Source: VFMC01 sp044238435 (GTDB taxonomy: Bacteria > Actinomycetota > Acidimicrobiia > Acidimicrobiales > Ilumatobacteraceae). Taken from it: a DNA stretch of 64,000 nucleotides. The stretch covers positions 3,786 to 67,785 of the forward strand of contig JBIIDH010000005.1 in assembly GCA_044238435.1 (NCBI GenBank), given 5' to 3'. The stretch's first letter is position 1, and every line of letters starts with the position of its first letter. Positions 26,812-34,947 of the stretch are shown in pieces. The notes beneath the pieces were generated by a model. That model was not told the DNA's origin. It ran no database searches and saw only the letters and a list, made by a program, of their open reading frames with translations. The position numbers and the translations under genes are program-made.

Positions 26812-27504
26812 ATGTGTGGCCGGTTCGTGTCGAGCCAGACGCCCCAGCAGCTCGCCGACTACTTCGGTGCGGCTGTCGACACCGATCCGTTGTCGCCCAG
26901 CTACAACGTGGCGCCCACCAACGACATCTACGCCGTGGTGGCCGACCCCGAGGGCGAGCCGGTTGTCCGCTCCTTCCACTGGGGTCTGGTTCCCGTGTGG
27001 GCCAAGGACGTGAAGGTGGGCTCGAAGATGATCAATGCGCGGGCCGAGACCTTGGCCGAGAAGCCCTCGTTCAAGTCGCTGTTCAAGAGCCGTCGCCTCA
27101 TCGTGCCGATGGACGGGTTCTACGAATGGAAGGCGGTGCCGGGCCAGAAGGCGAAGCAGCCGATGTTCATCCATCGCGCCGACGACGAACCGCTGGCCGT
27201 GGCGGGTCTGTGGACCGTGTGGCGCGACAAGGCGGCAGGCCCCGACGCTCCGTGGTTGCACAGTTGCACCGTCATCACCGTGGCTGCCAACGACACCATG
27301 GCGCCGGTGCACGACCGGATGCCGGCAATCCTGCCGGAGCAGGCATGGGCGGAGTGGCTCGATCCCGACCGGCACGACGTCGCCGAGCTGGCGCACCTGC
27401 TGAGCCCGTCACCCAACGATCTGCTGGAACTCGTCGAGGTGTCGACTGCGGTGAACAACGTGCGCAACAAGGGCGCCGAGTTGATCGAACCGCTCGAATC
27501 CTGA
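26812..27504 (+). CDS. SOS-response-associated peptidase (SRAP/YedK family)
   Basis: This 230-residue protein starts MCGRF. Cys2 becomes the N-terminal residue that forms a thiazolidine crosslink with abasic sites in single-stranded DNA, protecting the replication fork. Other family residues are visible: Asn in YNVAPTND, FYEWK with the catalytic Glu, and His in MAPVHDRMP. This start is fixed by the requirement for Cys at position 2. It lies 38 bp after the pilin operon and may have its own promoter, though none is obvious. Confidence 0.92.
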   Translation: MCGRFVSSQTPQQLADYFGAAVDTDPLSPSYNVAPTNDIYAVVADPEGEPVVRSFHWGLVPVWAKDVKVGSKMINARAETLAEKPSFKSLFKSRRLIVPMDGFYEWKAVPGQKAKQPMFIHRADDEPLAVAGLWTVWRDKAAGPDAPWLHSCTVITVAANDTMAPVHDRMPAILPEQAWAEWLDPDRHDVAELAHLLSPSPNDLLELVEVSTAVNNVRNKGAELIEPLES

Positions 27505-27523
27505 TCGCTGACCGCCGAGCGGC

Positions 27524-27922
27524 TCAGCCGGCGAGGTGCTCGCGGATCGCCTGCGCGGCGGCTTCGAGGTCGTCGCGGTCGACCGAGCCTGCGGCATTCG
27601 AGAAGTCGAGCTGGCGCATGCTGGAGGTGGGCACGACGTGCAGGTGCGTGTGTGGCACCTCGTAGCCGGCGATGATGAGGCCCACCCGCTCGCACGCGAA
27701 GGCAGCCTGTTGGGCCCGGCCGATGCGATGGGCGACGGCGAACAGGTGCGCCGCGAGCGACGGCTCGAGATCGACCCAGTGGTCGACCTCGGCGAGCGGT
27801 ACCACCAGCGCATGCCCGCGGGCGAGCGGGTTGATCGACATGAACACCACGCAGTGCTCGTCGCGGTGCACGAACGTGCCCGGTATGTCGCCGGCGATGA
27901 TGCGGCTGAAGATGGTGGTCAT
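27524..27922 (-). CDS. HIT-family nucleotide-binding protein
   Basis: This 132-residue protein has the histidine triad HTHLHVV near the C-terminus and the upstream INPLARGHALVVPLAEVDHW block. HIT hydrolases cleave AMP from lysine or from adenosine phosphoramidates. The ATG overlaps the stop of the upstream SDR gene by one base (TGATG), so the two are co-translated. Confidence 0.92.
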   Translation of the reverse strand: MTTIFSRIIAGDIPGTFVHRDEHCVVFMSINPLARGHALVVPLAEVDHWVDLEPSLAAHLFAVAHRIGRAQQAAFACERVGLIIAGYEVPHTHLHVVPTSSMRQLDFSNAAGSVDRDDLEAAAQAIREHLAG

Positions 27923-28734
27923 CAGACGAATCCGCCCGACGCGGCGAACACATCGCCGTTGCAGTACGAGCTCTCGGGGCCCGAGAGGAACCGCACCAGT
28001 TCGGCCAGTTCCTCGGCGGTGGCCATTCGGCCGCGCGGGATCTGCATCACGATGCCCGCCATCATCATCGGGTCCATCGGGGCCAGCAGGGGAGTGTCGA
28101 CCCATCCGGGGCACACAGCGTTCACCCGCACGCCGAACGGAGCGACTTCCTGGCCGACCGACTTGGTGAGGGCGATGATGCCCGCCTTGGCCGTGGCGTA
28201 GTGCACGGCGCCGGCCAGTGGGCGCAGGCCGAGTACCGACGAGATGTTGACGATGGCGCCGCTGCGGGCGGGGGTCATGTGGCGCAGTGCGGCACGCGTG
28301 CCGTAGAAGGCGCCATAGAGGTGCACGCGGATCATCCGGTCCCAGTCGGCGTCGCTGAGACCCACCGTCGTGTCGGGCGGCACCATCTCGTCGATCTTGC
28401 CCTCCATCCGCTTCATCTGGTTCTCGATCGAGCGCGCAGTGCGGGCGGGATCGGGCGGGGGAGCGATGCCGGCGTTGTTGATGAGGATGTCGAGCCGTCC
28501 GTGGCGCTCGACGGCCTTGTCGACCTCGGCGTCGAACGCGGCCGCGTCGCACACGTCGAACACCGCCGTGTCGCCGTTCACCTCGATGGCCACCGCGGCC
28601 GCGGCATCGGCGCTGAGATCGTTCACCACCACCGTTGCCCCGTCGGCGGCGAGGCGGCGGACGAATGCGGCGCCGAGGCCCGACCCTCCACCGGTGACGA
28701 ATGCGACCTGGCCTGCGAGTGCCCCCTGTGTCAT
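27922..28734 (-). CDS. Short-chain dehydrogenase/reductase
   Basis: This 270-residue NAD(P)-dependent oxidoreductase has TGGGSGLG (15-22) for cofactor binding, NNAG, a catalytic Ser in NISSV and YATAK with the catalytic Tyr and Lys. It ends in the ASGGFV segment. A roughly 30-residue insertion after NNAG (PPPDPARTARSIENQMKR-type sequence) is typical of the 17-beta-HSD type 4/multifunctional subfamily of SDRs. A leaderless -10 (TACGAT, 28741-28746 minus) precedes the ATG by six bases. The substrate is unknown. Confidence 0.9.
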   Translation of the reverse strand: MTQGALAGQVAFVTGGGSGLGAAFVRRLAADGATVVVNDLSADAAAAVAIEVNGDTAVFDVCDAAAFDAEVDKAVERHGRLDILINNAGIAPPPDPARTARSIENQMKRMEGKIDEMVPPDTTVGLSDADWDRMIRVHLYGAFYGTRAALRHMTPARSGAIVNISSVLGLRPLAGAVHYATAKAGIIALTKSVGQEVAPFGVRVNAVCPGWVDTPLLAPMDPMMMAGIVMQIPRGRMATAEELAELVRFLSGPESSYCNGDVFAASGGFV

Positions 28735-28740
28735 GCGCCG

Positions 28741-28780
28741 ATCGTAGGTGCTGTGGGCGGTCGCACCCGGCTTGTACGCT
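28741..28780. promoter_or_regulatory. Divergent leaderless-type promoters, SDR and CDP-alcohol transferase
   Basis: TACGAT (28741-28746, minus) lies six bases before the SDR ATG. TACGCT (28775-28780, plus) lies seven bases before the ATG at 28788. The arrangement mirrors the divergent pairs at 14126 and 19365. Confidence 0.6.
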
Positions 28781-28787
28781 GACCGCG

Positions 28788-29396
28788 ATGACCGACACGG
28801 CCCCGAACGACATCGGCTCGCGGCGGTATCTCACGGCCCCCAACGCGTTCACGCTGCTGCGGCTGTGTTGCCTGCCGGTGTTCCTGTACCTGCTCTACGG
28901 GCGCGACGACCTCGCCGCTGCCGGATGGGTGCTGCTGGCGATCGGTCTCACCGACTGGGTCGACGGCTGGTTGGCGAGGCGTTTCAACCAGGTCAGCGAG
29001 TTCGGCAAGATCTTCGACCCGATCGCCGACCGTCTGCTGTTCTTCGTGTCGCTCATCGGCATCATCGCCTATCCCGTCGCCCCGCTGTGGTTCTTCTGGC
29101 TGGTGCTCGTCCGCGAGGCCGTGTTCGGTGTCACCGTGGCCGTCGCCACCGTGGCGTTCAAGATGCAGCGCTTCGACGTCACGTACTGGGGCAAGCTCGC
29201 GACCTTCTTGTTGATGGGGGCCATTCCGGCATTCGTGGTGGGTGCGTCGACGTTCCCCGTGCACCAGTTCTTCACCTGGCTCGGCTATGCGGTCGGCATC
29301 CCCGGCCTGGTGCTCAGCTACTGGACAGCGCTCGCCTACGTGCCCACCATCCGCGACAGTCTCCGAGCAGGGCGCGCCGCGCGCACCGGGCTCTGA
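28788..29396 (+). CDS. CDP-alcohol phosphatidyltransferase (PgsA-like)
   Basis: This 202-residue integral membrane enzyme has the CDP-alcohol transferase motif spanning DWVDGWLARR and then FGKIFDPIAD (Asp-x2-Asp-Gly-x2-Ala-Arg-x8-Gly-x3-Asp-x3-Asp). The four aspartates bind metal and catalyse displacement of CMP. About five membrane helices are present. It probably makes phosphatidylglycerophosphate or a related phospholipid. Its place upstream of gcvH and garA matches mycobacterial pgsA2. Confidence 0.88.
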   Translation: MTDTAPNDIGSRRYLTAPNAFTLLRLCCLPVFLYLLYGRDDLAAAGWVLLAIGLTDWVDGWLARRFNQVSEFGKIFDPIADRLLFFVSLIGIIAYPVAPLWFFWLVLVREAVFGVTVAVATVAFKMQRFDVTYWGKLATFLLMGAIPAFVVGASTFPVHQFFTWLGYAVGIPGLVLSYWTALAYVPTIRDSLRAGRAARTGL

Positions 29397-29436
29397 TGAA
29401 CACAGCACCCGTTCCCGAGCCCCGAGGAGAGTTCCG

Positions 29437-31920
29437 ATGAAGGCCGTCATCATGGCCGGCGGTGAGGGGACGCGTCTGCGTCCGCTCACCTCGAACGCCC
29501 CCAAGCCGATGCTGCCCATCGCCAACCGGCCGATGATGGAGCATGTCATCAACCTGCTCGCCCGGCACGGCTTCGACGAGATCGTCGTGACGGTGGCGTT
29601 CCTCGCCAACCACATCAAGACCTATTTCGGCGACGGCAGCGAGTTCGGTGTCACCATCCGGTACGCCGACGAACCCGTGCCGCTGGGTACGGCCGGCAGT
29701 GTGGGTAACGCCCGCGAATTCCTCGACGACACCTTCCTCGTCATCTCCGGCGACGTGCTCACCGACATCGACCTCACCAAGGTGCTCGAGTTCCACCGCG
29801 AACACCAGGCCATGGCCACGATCGGCCTCACCGCGGTCGACAACCCGCTCGAGTTCGGCATCGTCATCACCCGCGACGACGGCACGATCGAGCGGTTCCT
29901 CGAGAAGCCCACCTGGGGTCAGGTGTTCAGCGACACCATCAACACCGGTATCTACGTGCTCGAACCGTCGATCTTCGACTTCATCCCGAGTGGCCGCAGT
30001 GTCGACTTCTCCGGTGAGGTGTTCCCCGCCCTGCTCGAGGCCGGCAAGCCGCTGTTCGGGGCAGTGGTGGAGGGCTACTGGGAAGACGTCGGCACGCTCG
30101 AGGCCTATCTGTCGGCACACAAGGACGTGCTCGACCAGAAGGTCGATGTCGACATCCCCGGCTTCCGGGTGAACGACGGTGTGTGGCTGGGGGAGGGGGC
30201 CGAGGTGTCGCCCGACGCCGAGGTGCAAGCGCCGTGCGTCATCGGCGCGGGGTGTTCGGTCGAGGCCGGCTGCCGGGTGGGCGAGTACACCGTGCTGGGC
30301 TCGAACGTGCGTCTGCTGGCCGATGCGCAGATCGACCGCTCGGTGGTGCACGACAACGTGTACGTCGGCGCCCGGTCGCAGGTGCGCGGCGCCATCATCG
30401 GTCGCAGCACCAGCATCCGCACCAACGTGCGCATCGACGAGGGCGCGGTGATGGGCGACGAGGTGTTCGTCGGTTCCGACGCAGTCATCACCGGCGACGT
30501 GAAGATCTACCCGTTCAAGACCGTCGAGGACGGAGCGGTCGTGAACAGCTCCATCGTCTGGGAGAGCAAGGGCTCGCGCAGTCTGTTCGGACGCGAGGGT
30601 GTGAAGGGTCTCGCCAACGTCGACGTCACCCCCGAGATGGCGGTGCGCGTGGCCATGGCGTACGGCACCGCGCTGCGCAAGGGCACCACGGTGGTCACCT
30701 CACGCGACTCGAGCCGCGCGGCGCGCATGTTGAAGCGGGCGATGATGGCCGGGCTGAATGCGGCTGGTGTCGACGTGCTCGACCTCGAGGTGGCCAGTGT
30801 GCCCGTCACCCGGTTCCTGGTGCGATCGCCGCGTGCCTTCGGTGGCGTCACCGTGCGGCTCCATCACAACGATCCCGACCGCGTGGTCGTGCGGTTCTTC
30901 GACACTGCGGGCACCGACATCACCGAAGACGCCCAGCGCAAGATCGAGCGGTTGTTCCAACGTGAAGACAGCCGTCGAGCACTGGCCGAGGAGATCGGCG
31001 ACATCCAGTTCCCACCGCGAGCGCTCGAGGAGTACACCGTGGCGCTCGAGGCCACGGTCGAGGCTTCTGCCATCCGGGCATTCGGCTTCAAACTCGTCGT
31101 CGACTACTCGTATGGCGCCGCGAGCACCGTCATGCCCACGCTGCTCGGCAAGTTGGGCGCCGACGTGCTGGCCGTGAACCCGTACATCTCCACCGCCGGT
31201 CGTGTGGCCTTCGACCCGGAGTCGGCGCTCGAGCGGGTGGCCGGCCTGGTGCGGGCGTCGGGTGCACATCTCGGTGCCGTCATCGACGCCGACGGCGAAC
31301 GGCTGCGCCTGGTCGACGACCAGGGCCGCGTGCTGTCGAACACCGAGGCGCTGCTCGCCTTCGTCGACCTGGTGTCGGACTACCTGTTGGGCGACACCAT
31401 CGCCCTGCCCACCAACATCACTCAGCGTGCCACCGACATCGCCGCAGCGCACAACGTGCAGGTGGTGGCCACCAAGTTGTCGACGCCGGCGCTGATGGCA
31501 GCCGCCACCGAACCGGCCGTGGGCTTCGCCGCCGACGGTGCCGGTGGGTACATCCTGCCCGGTTTCCTGCCGGCGTTCGATGCTGCGGCCGCACTGTTGA
31601 AGATGCTCGACCTGCTGGCCCGCAGCTCGCGTTCGCTCAGCGCAGTGGTCGACGGCCTGCCCAAGGTGCATCTGGTCCACGAGACCGTCGTCACCCCCTG
31701 GGACCAGAAGGGCATGGTGATGCGCACTCTGATGGAGATGGGGTCGCGCGACGTCGAACTCGTCGACGGGGTGAAGATCCGACACACCAACGGCTGGATG
31801 CTGGCGTTGCCCGACCCCGAAGACCCCGTCACCCACATCTGGGCCGAGGCCAGCACCGACGCCGAGGCACGGCAACTGGCCCAGGAGTACGCCCGGCGCA
31901 TCCGCCAGCTCCTCCGCTGA
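29437..31920 (+). CDS. Mannose-1-phosphate guanylyltransferase / degenerate phosphomannomutase fusion
   Basis: This is an 827-residue three-part protein. The N-terminal nucleotidyltransferase (1 to about 230) has GGEGTRLRPLT, the EKPT lysine motif and GYWEDVG. A left-handed beta-helix of hexapeptide repeats follows (about 245-370). A phosphohexomutase-like region fills the rest. In the mutase part the catalytic Ser loop (normally TASHNP) reads RLHHNDP and the metal loop reads DADGER instead of DGDGDR, so mutase activity is doubtful. The transferase would make GDP-mannose or a related sugar nucleotide for cell-surface glycans. It starts 40 bp after the phospholipid gene with GAGGAGAG as Shine-Dalgarno. 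Confidence 0.88.
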   Translation: MKAVIMAGGEGTRLRPLTSNAPKPMLPIANRPMMEHVINLLARHGFDEIVVTVAFLANHIKTYFGDGSEFGVTIRYADEPVPLGTAGSVGNAREFLDDTFLVISGDVLTDIDLTKVLEFHREHQAMATIGLTAVDNPLEFGIVITRDDGTIERFLEKPTWGQVFSDTINTGIYVLEPSIFDFIPSGRSVDFSGEVFPALLEAGKPLFGAVVEGYWEDVGTLEAYLSAHKDVLDQKVDVDIPGFRVNDGVWLGEGAEVSPDAEVQAPCVIGAGCSVEAGCRVGEYTVLGSNVRLLADAQIDRSVVHDNVYVGARSQVRGAIIGRSTSIRTNVRIDEGAVMGDEVFVGSDAVITGDVKIYPFKTVEDGAVVNSSIVWESKGSRSLFGREGVKGLANVDVTPEMAVRVAMAYGTALRKGTTVVTSRDSSRAARMLKRAMMAGLNAAGVDVLDLEVASVPVTRFLVRSPRAFGGVTVRLHHNDPDRVVVRFFDTAGTDITEDAQRKIERLFQREDSRRALAEEIGDIQFPPRALEEYTVALEATVEASAIRAFGFKLVVDYSYGAASTVMPTLLGKLGADVLAVNPYISTAGRVAFDPESALERVAGLVRASGAHLGAVIDADGERLRLVDDQGRVLSNTEALLAFVDLVSDYLLGDTIALPTNITQRATDIAAAHNVQVVATKLSTPALMAAATEPAVGFAADGAGGYILPGFLPAFDAAAALLKMLDLLARSSRSLSAVVDGLPKVHLVHETVVTPWDQKGMVMRTLMEMGSRDVELVDGVKIRHTNGWMLALPDPEDPVTHIWAEASTDAEARQLAQEYARRIRQLLR

Positions 31921-31950
31921 CGGCGGTGGCCGCAGCACCTGCAGGGCGGC

Positions 31951-31956
31951 TAGGTT
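31951..31956 (+). promoter_or_regulatory. Leaderless-type -10 for gcvH
   Basis: TAGGTT followed by seven bases and the ATG at 31964. It probably also serves garA and the MerR gene downstream. Confidence 0.65.
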
Positions 31957-31963
31957 CGCGCTC

Positions 31964-32344
31964 ATGAGTGTTCCCGAGCACCTGCGCTATTCCAGCGACC
32001 ACGAATGGATCTCCATCGAGGGCACCCGGGCGCGTGTCGGCATCACCGACTACGCCCAGGATGCGCTCGGCGACGTGGTGTTCGTGCAGATCCCGGCTGT
32101 CGGGGCCACGGTCACCCTGGGCGACACCATGAGCGAGGTCGAGAGCACCAAGTCGGTCAGCGACATCTACGCCCCGGTCACGGGCACCATCGTGGCGGTG
32201 AACGAATTCCTCGCCGACCGTCCCGAGACACTGAACGCCGACCCGTACGGTGAGGGCTGGATCTGCGAGATCGAGATGACGGTGCCCGACCAGTCCGCGG
32301 AACTCCTCGACGCGGCTGGATACCGCGCCCTCGTCGAGGGGTAG
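31964..32344 (+). CDS. gcvH: Glycine cleavage system H protein
   Basis: This 126-residue lipoyl carrier has the lipoylation motif EVESTKSVSDIYAPV (Lys near residue 64) and the GDVVFVQIPAVGA strand. It shuttles the aminomethyl group between P and T proteins when glycine is split to CO2, ammonia and methylene-THF. P, T and L protein genes are not in the window. It sits just upstream of garA and a MerR gene, the arrangement also found in Mycobacterium. Glycine is the expected end product of the betaine island further along. Confidence 0.95.
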   Translation: MSVPEHLRYSSDHEWISIEGTRARVGITDYAQDALGDVVFVQIPAVGATVTLGDTMSEVESTKSVSDIYAPVTGTIVAVNEFLADRPETLNADPYGEGWICEIEMTVPDQSAELLDAAGYRALVEG

Positions 32345-32357
32345 AGTCGCACCCGTC

Positions 32358-32849
32358 ATGGGGTACGTGTTCTGCAATCAGTGTGGTCATCGGAACCCGA
32401 CCGAGTCGGTGTTCTGTTCGTCGTGCGGCTCGCTGCTCGACCGACCGGCCGACCAGACGATCACCTTGGCCAAGATCGACCCGCTGCAGGATGCGCCCGG
32501 CACAGCCGACGACACCACCGTGCACCTCGGCGATCTGCCCGCGGGTGTCGCCTCGCTCGTCGTGCGCAGCGGCTCGCAGGCAGGCACCTCGTTCGCGCTC
32601 CAGGGCCAGGTCACCCGACTGGGCCGACACCCCGACAGCGAGATCATGCTCGACGACATCACGGTGTCGCGGCGCCACGCCGAGATCGTGCGCAACGGCA
32701 GCGGGTACGTCATCCGCGACGACGGATCGCTGAACGGCACCTACGTGAACGCCCAGCGGGTCGAGCGGGCAGCGCTCAGCCAGGGCGACGAGATCCAGAT
32801 CGGCAAGTTCCGGCTCGTGTTCTTCGAACTCGGTCTCGGATCGCCATGA
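32358..32849 (+). CDS. garA: FHA-domain regulator, GarA/OdhI-like, with N-terminal zinc ribbon
   Basis: This 163-residue protein begins with a zinc ribbon (CNQCG and CSSCG, residues 6-26), absent from mycobacterial GarA. It is followed by DDTTV (about 54-58), which resembles the phosphorylatable ETTS motif of GarA/OdhI. The FHA domain (about 75-155) has GRHPDSEIMLDDITVSRRHAE and DDGSLNGTYVN, closely matching GarA. In relatives, Ser/Thr kinases phosphorylate the TT motif and the FHA domain then releases 2-oxoglutarate dehydrogenase and glutamate enzymes. A TAGAGT lies ten bases before the ATG, over the gcvH stop. Confidence 0.88.
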   Translation: MGYVFCNQCGHRNPTESVFCSSCGSLLDRPADQTITLAKIDPLQDAPGTADDTTVHLGDLPAGVASLVVRSGSQAGTSFALQGQVTRLGRHPDSEIMLDDITVSRRHAEIVRNGSGYVIRDDGSLNGTYVNAQRVERAALSQGDEIQIGKFRLVFFELGLGSP

Positions 32850-33760
32850 GCGGCAACGCCACCGAGCGGCCCTATCTGTCGATCGGCGAAGTGCTCGGAC
32901 TGCTGCTCGAAGAGTTCCCCGACGTCACGATCTCCAAGATCCGCTTCCTCGAGAGCCAGGGACTCATCGAGCCCGAACGCACCTCGTCGGGCTATCGCAA
33001 GTTCTACGACGCCGACATCGAGCGCCTGCGGGTCATCCTGCGCGAGCAGCGCGAGAACTTCCTGCCGCTGCGCGTCATCCGCGACCGTCTCGAGACCGGT
33101 GAGATCGACGATTCGGGTGCCATCCCGGCGCCGGTCGCGGCCTCGAACGGGCAGCCGCGGGGCATCCGCAATGTCGTGGTCGCCGACGACGTGTTCGCGG
33201 TGGACGGCCTCGACGACGACCCCACCGGTGCCACGCCACGACGCAGTGCCGCCACGGTGGTGAGCGCTCGCCATCCGGCTGCGCAGGGTCGCCCCCTGGT
33301 GGCGGTGCAGACGCCGACCCAGCCTGCGCCGAAGCCCGCTGGTTCGCCGGCAGGCTCCTCTGGCGAGGCGCCGTCCGAGCCACGGGTGTACCTGCGCGCC
33401 GAACTGTGCTCGCTGGTGGGAATCACCGCCGGTCAGCTCACCGAGCTCGAGTCGTACGGGCTGGTCACCGGTCGCGGTACCGGCTCGGGTGCCACCTACT
33501 CCGAGGCCGATCTCGCGGTGGTCCGGGTTGCGGCCGCGTTCCTCGAACGGGGTATCGACGCCCGCCATCTGCGTGGTTGGCGCCAGGCAGCCGAACGCGA
33601 GGTGGGATTGTTCGAACAACGCATCACCCCGCTGCTGCGCCAGCGCAACCCCAAGTCGCGCGCCGAGGCCCGCCAGACGCTGGGCGAGCTCGCCGACCTC
33701 GGTGCCGAACTGCGCGGGGCTCTGATGACGTCGTTGCTCCGCCAGTACACCGACGATTGA
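32846..33760 (+). CDS. MerR-family regulator, FtsR-like (Rv1828 position)
   Basis: This 304-residue protein has an N-terminal MerR-type helix-turn-helix (LSIGEVLGLL…ISKIRFLESQGLIEPERTSSGYRKFYDADIERL). A long disordered Pro/Ala/Ser linker (about 95-180) follows, then a second MerR-like helical region (LRAELCSLVGITAGQLTELESYGLV…TYSEADLAVV) and a C-terminal helix bundle. This two-headed layout is that of the actinobacterial FtsR/Rv1828 group, linked to cell-division genes. The ATG overlaps the garA stop (ATGA). Confidence 0.85.
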   Translation: MSGNATERPYLSIGEVLGLLLEEFPDVTISKIRFLESQGLIEPERTSSGYRKFYDADIERLRVILREQRENFLPLRVIRDRLETGEIDDSGAIPAPVAASNGQPRGIRNVVVADDVFAVDGLDDDPTGATPRRSAATVVSARHPAAQGRPLVAVQTPTQPAPKPAGSPAGSSGEAPSEPRVYLRAELCSLVGITAGQLTELESYGLVTGRGTGSGATYSEADLAVVRVAAAFLERGIDARHLRGWRQAAEREVGLFEQRITPLLRQRNPKSRAEARQTLGELADLGAELRGALMTSLLRQYTDD

Positions 33761-33794
33761 CCATCGCGCAGTACCCCTTGCGGCGCCGAGCCGA

Positions 33795-33800
33795 TACCAT
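33795..33800 (+). promoter_or_regulatory. Leaderless-type -10 for the bifunctional nuclease gene
   Basis: TACCAT followed by seven bases and the GTG at 33808. This spacing favours the GTG over the ATG three codons later. Confidence 0.6.
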
Positions 33801-33807
33801 CGCTCGC

Positions 33808-34293
33808 GTGGTCCCCATGGAGCTCGTCGGAGTCAGGGTCGAGGTACCCGCCAACACCCCGGTGGTGGTGCTGCGCGAGCGCGACGATCAGCACCGGGTG
33901 TTGCCCATCGTCATCGGCAACCCGGAGGCATCGTCCATCCACGCTGCGATCGAAGGGGTCGAGCCGCCACGGCCGCTCACCCACGACCTGATGGTGACGG
34001 TGCTCGACACGCTGCAGGCCACGTTGCAGCACATCGTGGTCACCGAGTTGCGCGATCACATCTACTTCGCCGAGTTGCACCTGCTCGATCAGGCCGGTGT
34101 GGCGCATGTGGTGTCGAGTCGGCCCAGCGATGCGGTGGCGCTGGCGGCCCGAGTCGGTTGCCCCATCTACGCCACCGAGGCGTTGTTGGCCGAGGCGGGC
34201 CAGACACCAGCGGTCGATGAGGCCGAAGCCATCATCGACGAGTTCCGCGACTTCCTCGACGAACTCGACCCCGACGACTTCCGCAGCGAGTGA
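33808..34293 (+). CDS. DUF151 bifunctional nuclease family protein
   Basis: This 161-residue protein matches the DUF151 fold: MELVGVRVEVPANTPVVVLRE, VLPIVIGNPEASSIHAAIEG, RPLTHDLMVTVLDTL, and VSSRPSDAVALAARVGCPIYA. A plant member has been described as having RNase and DNase activity; the bacterial role is unsettled. It is the Rv1829 counterpart in the conserved gcvH-garA-MerR-DUF151-MerR block. A short acidic tail (DELDPDDFRSE) ends the protein. Confidence 0.9.
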   Translation: MVPMELVGVRVEVPANTPVVVLRERDDQHRVLPIVIGNPEASSIHAAIEGVEPPRPLTHDLMVTVLDTLQATLQHIVVTELRDHIYFAELHLLDQAGVAHVVSSRPSDAVALAARVGCPIYATEALLAEAGQTPAVDEAEAIIDEFRDFLDELDPDDFRSE

Positions 34294-34311
34294 TCGCGCG
34301 TTTCGCGCGAT
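34293..34311 (+). terminator. Hairpin directly after the DUF151 stop codon
   Basis: ATCGCGCG (34293-34300) pairs with CGCGCGAT (34304-34311) around a TTT loop and is followed by TTATCGCGCG, which repeats one arm again. It may end the upstream transcript. The lack of a long T-tract makes this moderate. Confidence 0.45.
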
Positions 34312-34329
34312 TTATCGCGCGAAGCGTGG

Positions 34330-34358
34330 TTGACAGCGCGCGCGGTGGTTGCTACCGT
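34330..34358 (+). promoter_or_regulatory. Sigma-70-type promoter of the second MerR gene
   Basis: TTGACA (34330-34335) and TACCGT (34353-34358) are 17 bp apart, the best full -35/-10 promoter seen in the window. The expected start near 34365 gives a 5' leader of about 74 bases before the ATG at 34439, in contrast to the leaderless genes around it. Confidence 0.75.
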
Positions 34359-34370
34359 CACCCGGCGCCA

Positions 34371-34402
34371 GGTGACACGGACGTAGTTACGACGGTGTCA
34401 CC
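34371..34402. promoter_or_regulatory. Inverted repeat in the MerR 5' leader, possible operator
   Basis: GGTGACAC (34371-34378) and GTGTCACC (34395-34402) are perfect inverted arms with a 16-base spacer. It begins a few bases past the predicted transcription start, where a repressor or autoregulator could act, or it could form an RNA hairpin. Confidence 0.5.
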
Positions 34403-34438
34403 CGGGCCAGGTGCGACCACCACGAGGGCAGATCGACG

Positions 34439-34918
34439 ATGAACGACACGGCCGACCAGCAGGGCTACAGCGGCACGAAGGCGGCGAGCATCGTCGGCAT
34501 CTCCTACCGACAGCTCGACTACTGGGCACGTACCGACCTGGTGCGTCCTTCGCTCAGCGACGCCAGCGGCAGCGGTTCGCGCCGGCTGTATTCGTACCGC
34601 GACCTGCTCGAGCTGCGTGTCATCAAGAGCCTGCTCGACGCGGGCATCAAGCTCGAGTCGGTGCGGCAGGCGTTCCGCTTTCTGCGCGAACACGTCGACT
34701 CCGACATCGCTGCGGCCACGCTGGTCATCAGCGGCAGCGATGTGGTGCTGTGCGAGGGCGACATGCTCATCGACGTCGTGCGTCGCGCCGGCCAAGGCGT
34801 GCTGAACGTGCTGCCGCTCGGCGGGGTGAAAGACGACCTCGACGCGCAACTCGTGGCGTTTCAGCCCGCACGTCCGATCGACGCCGTTGCGCCCGTCGCA
34901 CGGGTCGCCAACGGCTGA
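34439..34918 (+). CDS. MerR-family regulator (Rv1830 position)
   Basis: This 159-residue protein has an N-terminal MerR helix-turn-helix and wing (SGTKAASIVGISYRQLDYWARTDLVRPSLSDASGSGSRRLYSYRDLLELRVIKSLLDAG). A coiled region (KLESVRQAFRFLREHV) follows, then a beta-rich C-terminal domain (LVISGSDVVLCEGDMLIDVVRRAGQGVLNVLPL) that may sense a ligand. It closes the conserved gcvH-garA-MerR-DUF151-MerR block. It is transcribed from its own TTGACA promoter with an inverted repeat in the leader, so autoregulation is plausible. Confidence 0.87.
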   Translation: MNDTADQQGYSGTKAASIVGISYRQLDYWARTDLVRPSLSDASGSGSRRLYSYRDLLELRVIKSLLDAGIKLESVRQAFRFLREHVDSDIAAATLVISGSDVVLCEGDMLIDVVRRAGQGVLNVLPLGGVKDDLDAQLVAFQPARPIDAVAPVARVANG

Positions 34919-34947
34919 CCGCTGCCGACACCCGCGGTTGCTGGCCG

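Noticed and set aside
29314..30351. Long minus-strand open frame opposite the ManC fusion gene
   Set aside because: Its His/Val/Gly-rich composition is that of an antisense shadow in high-GC DNA, and the plus-strand frame has clear domains.
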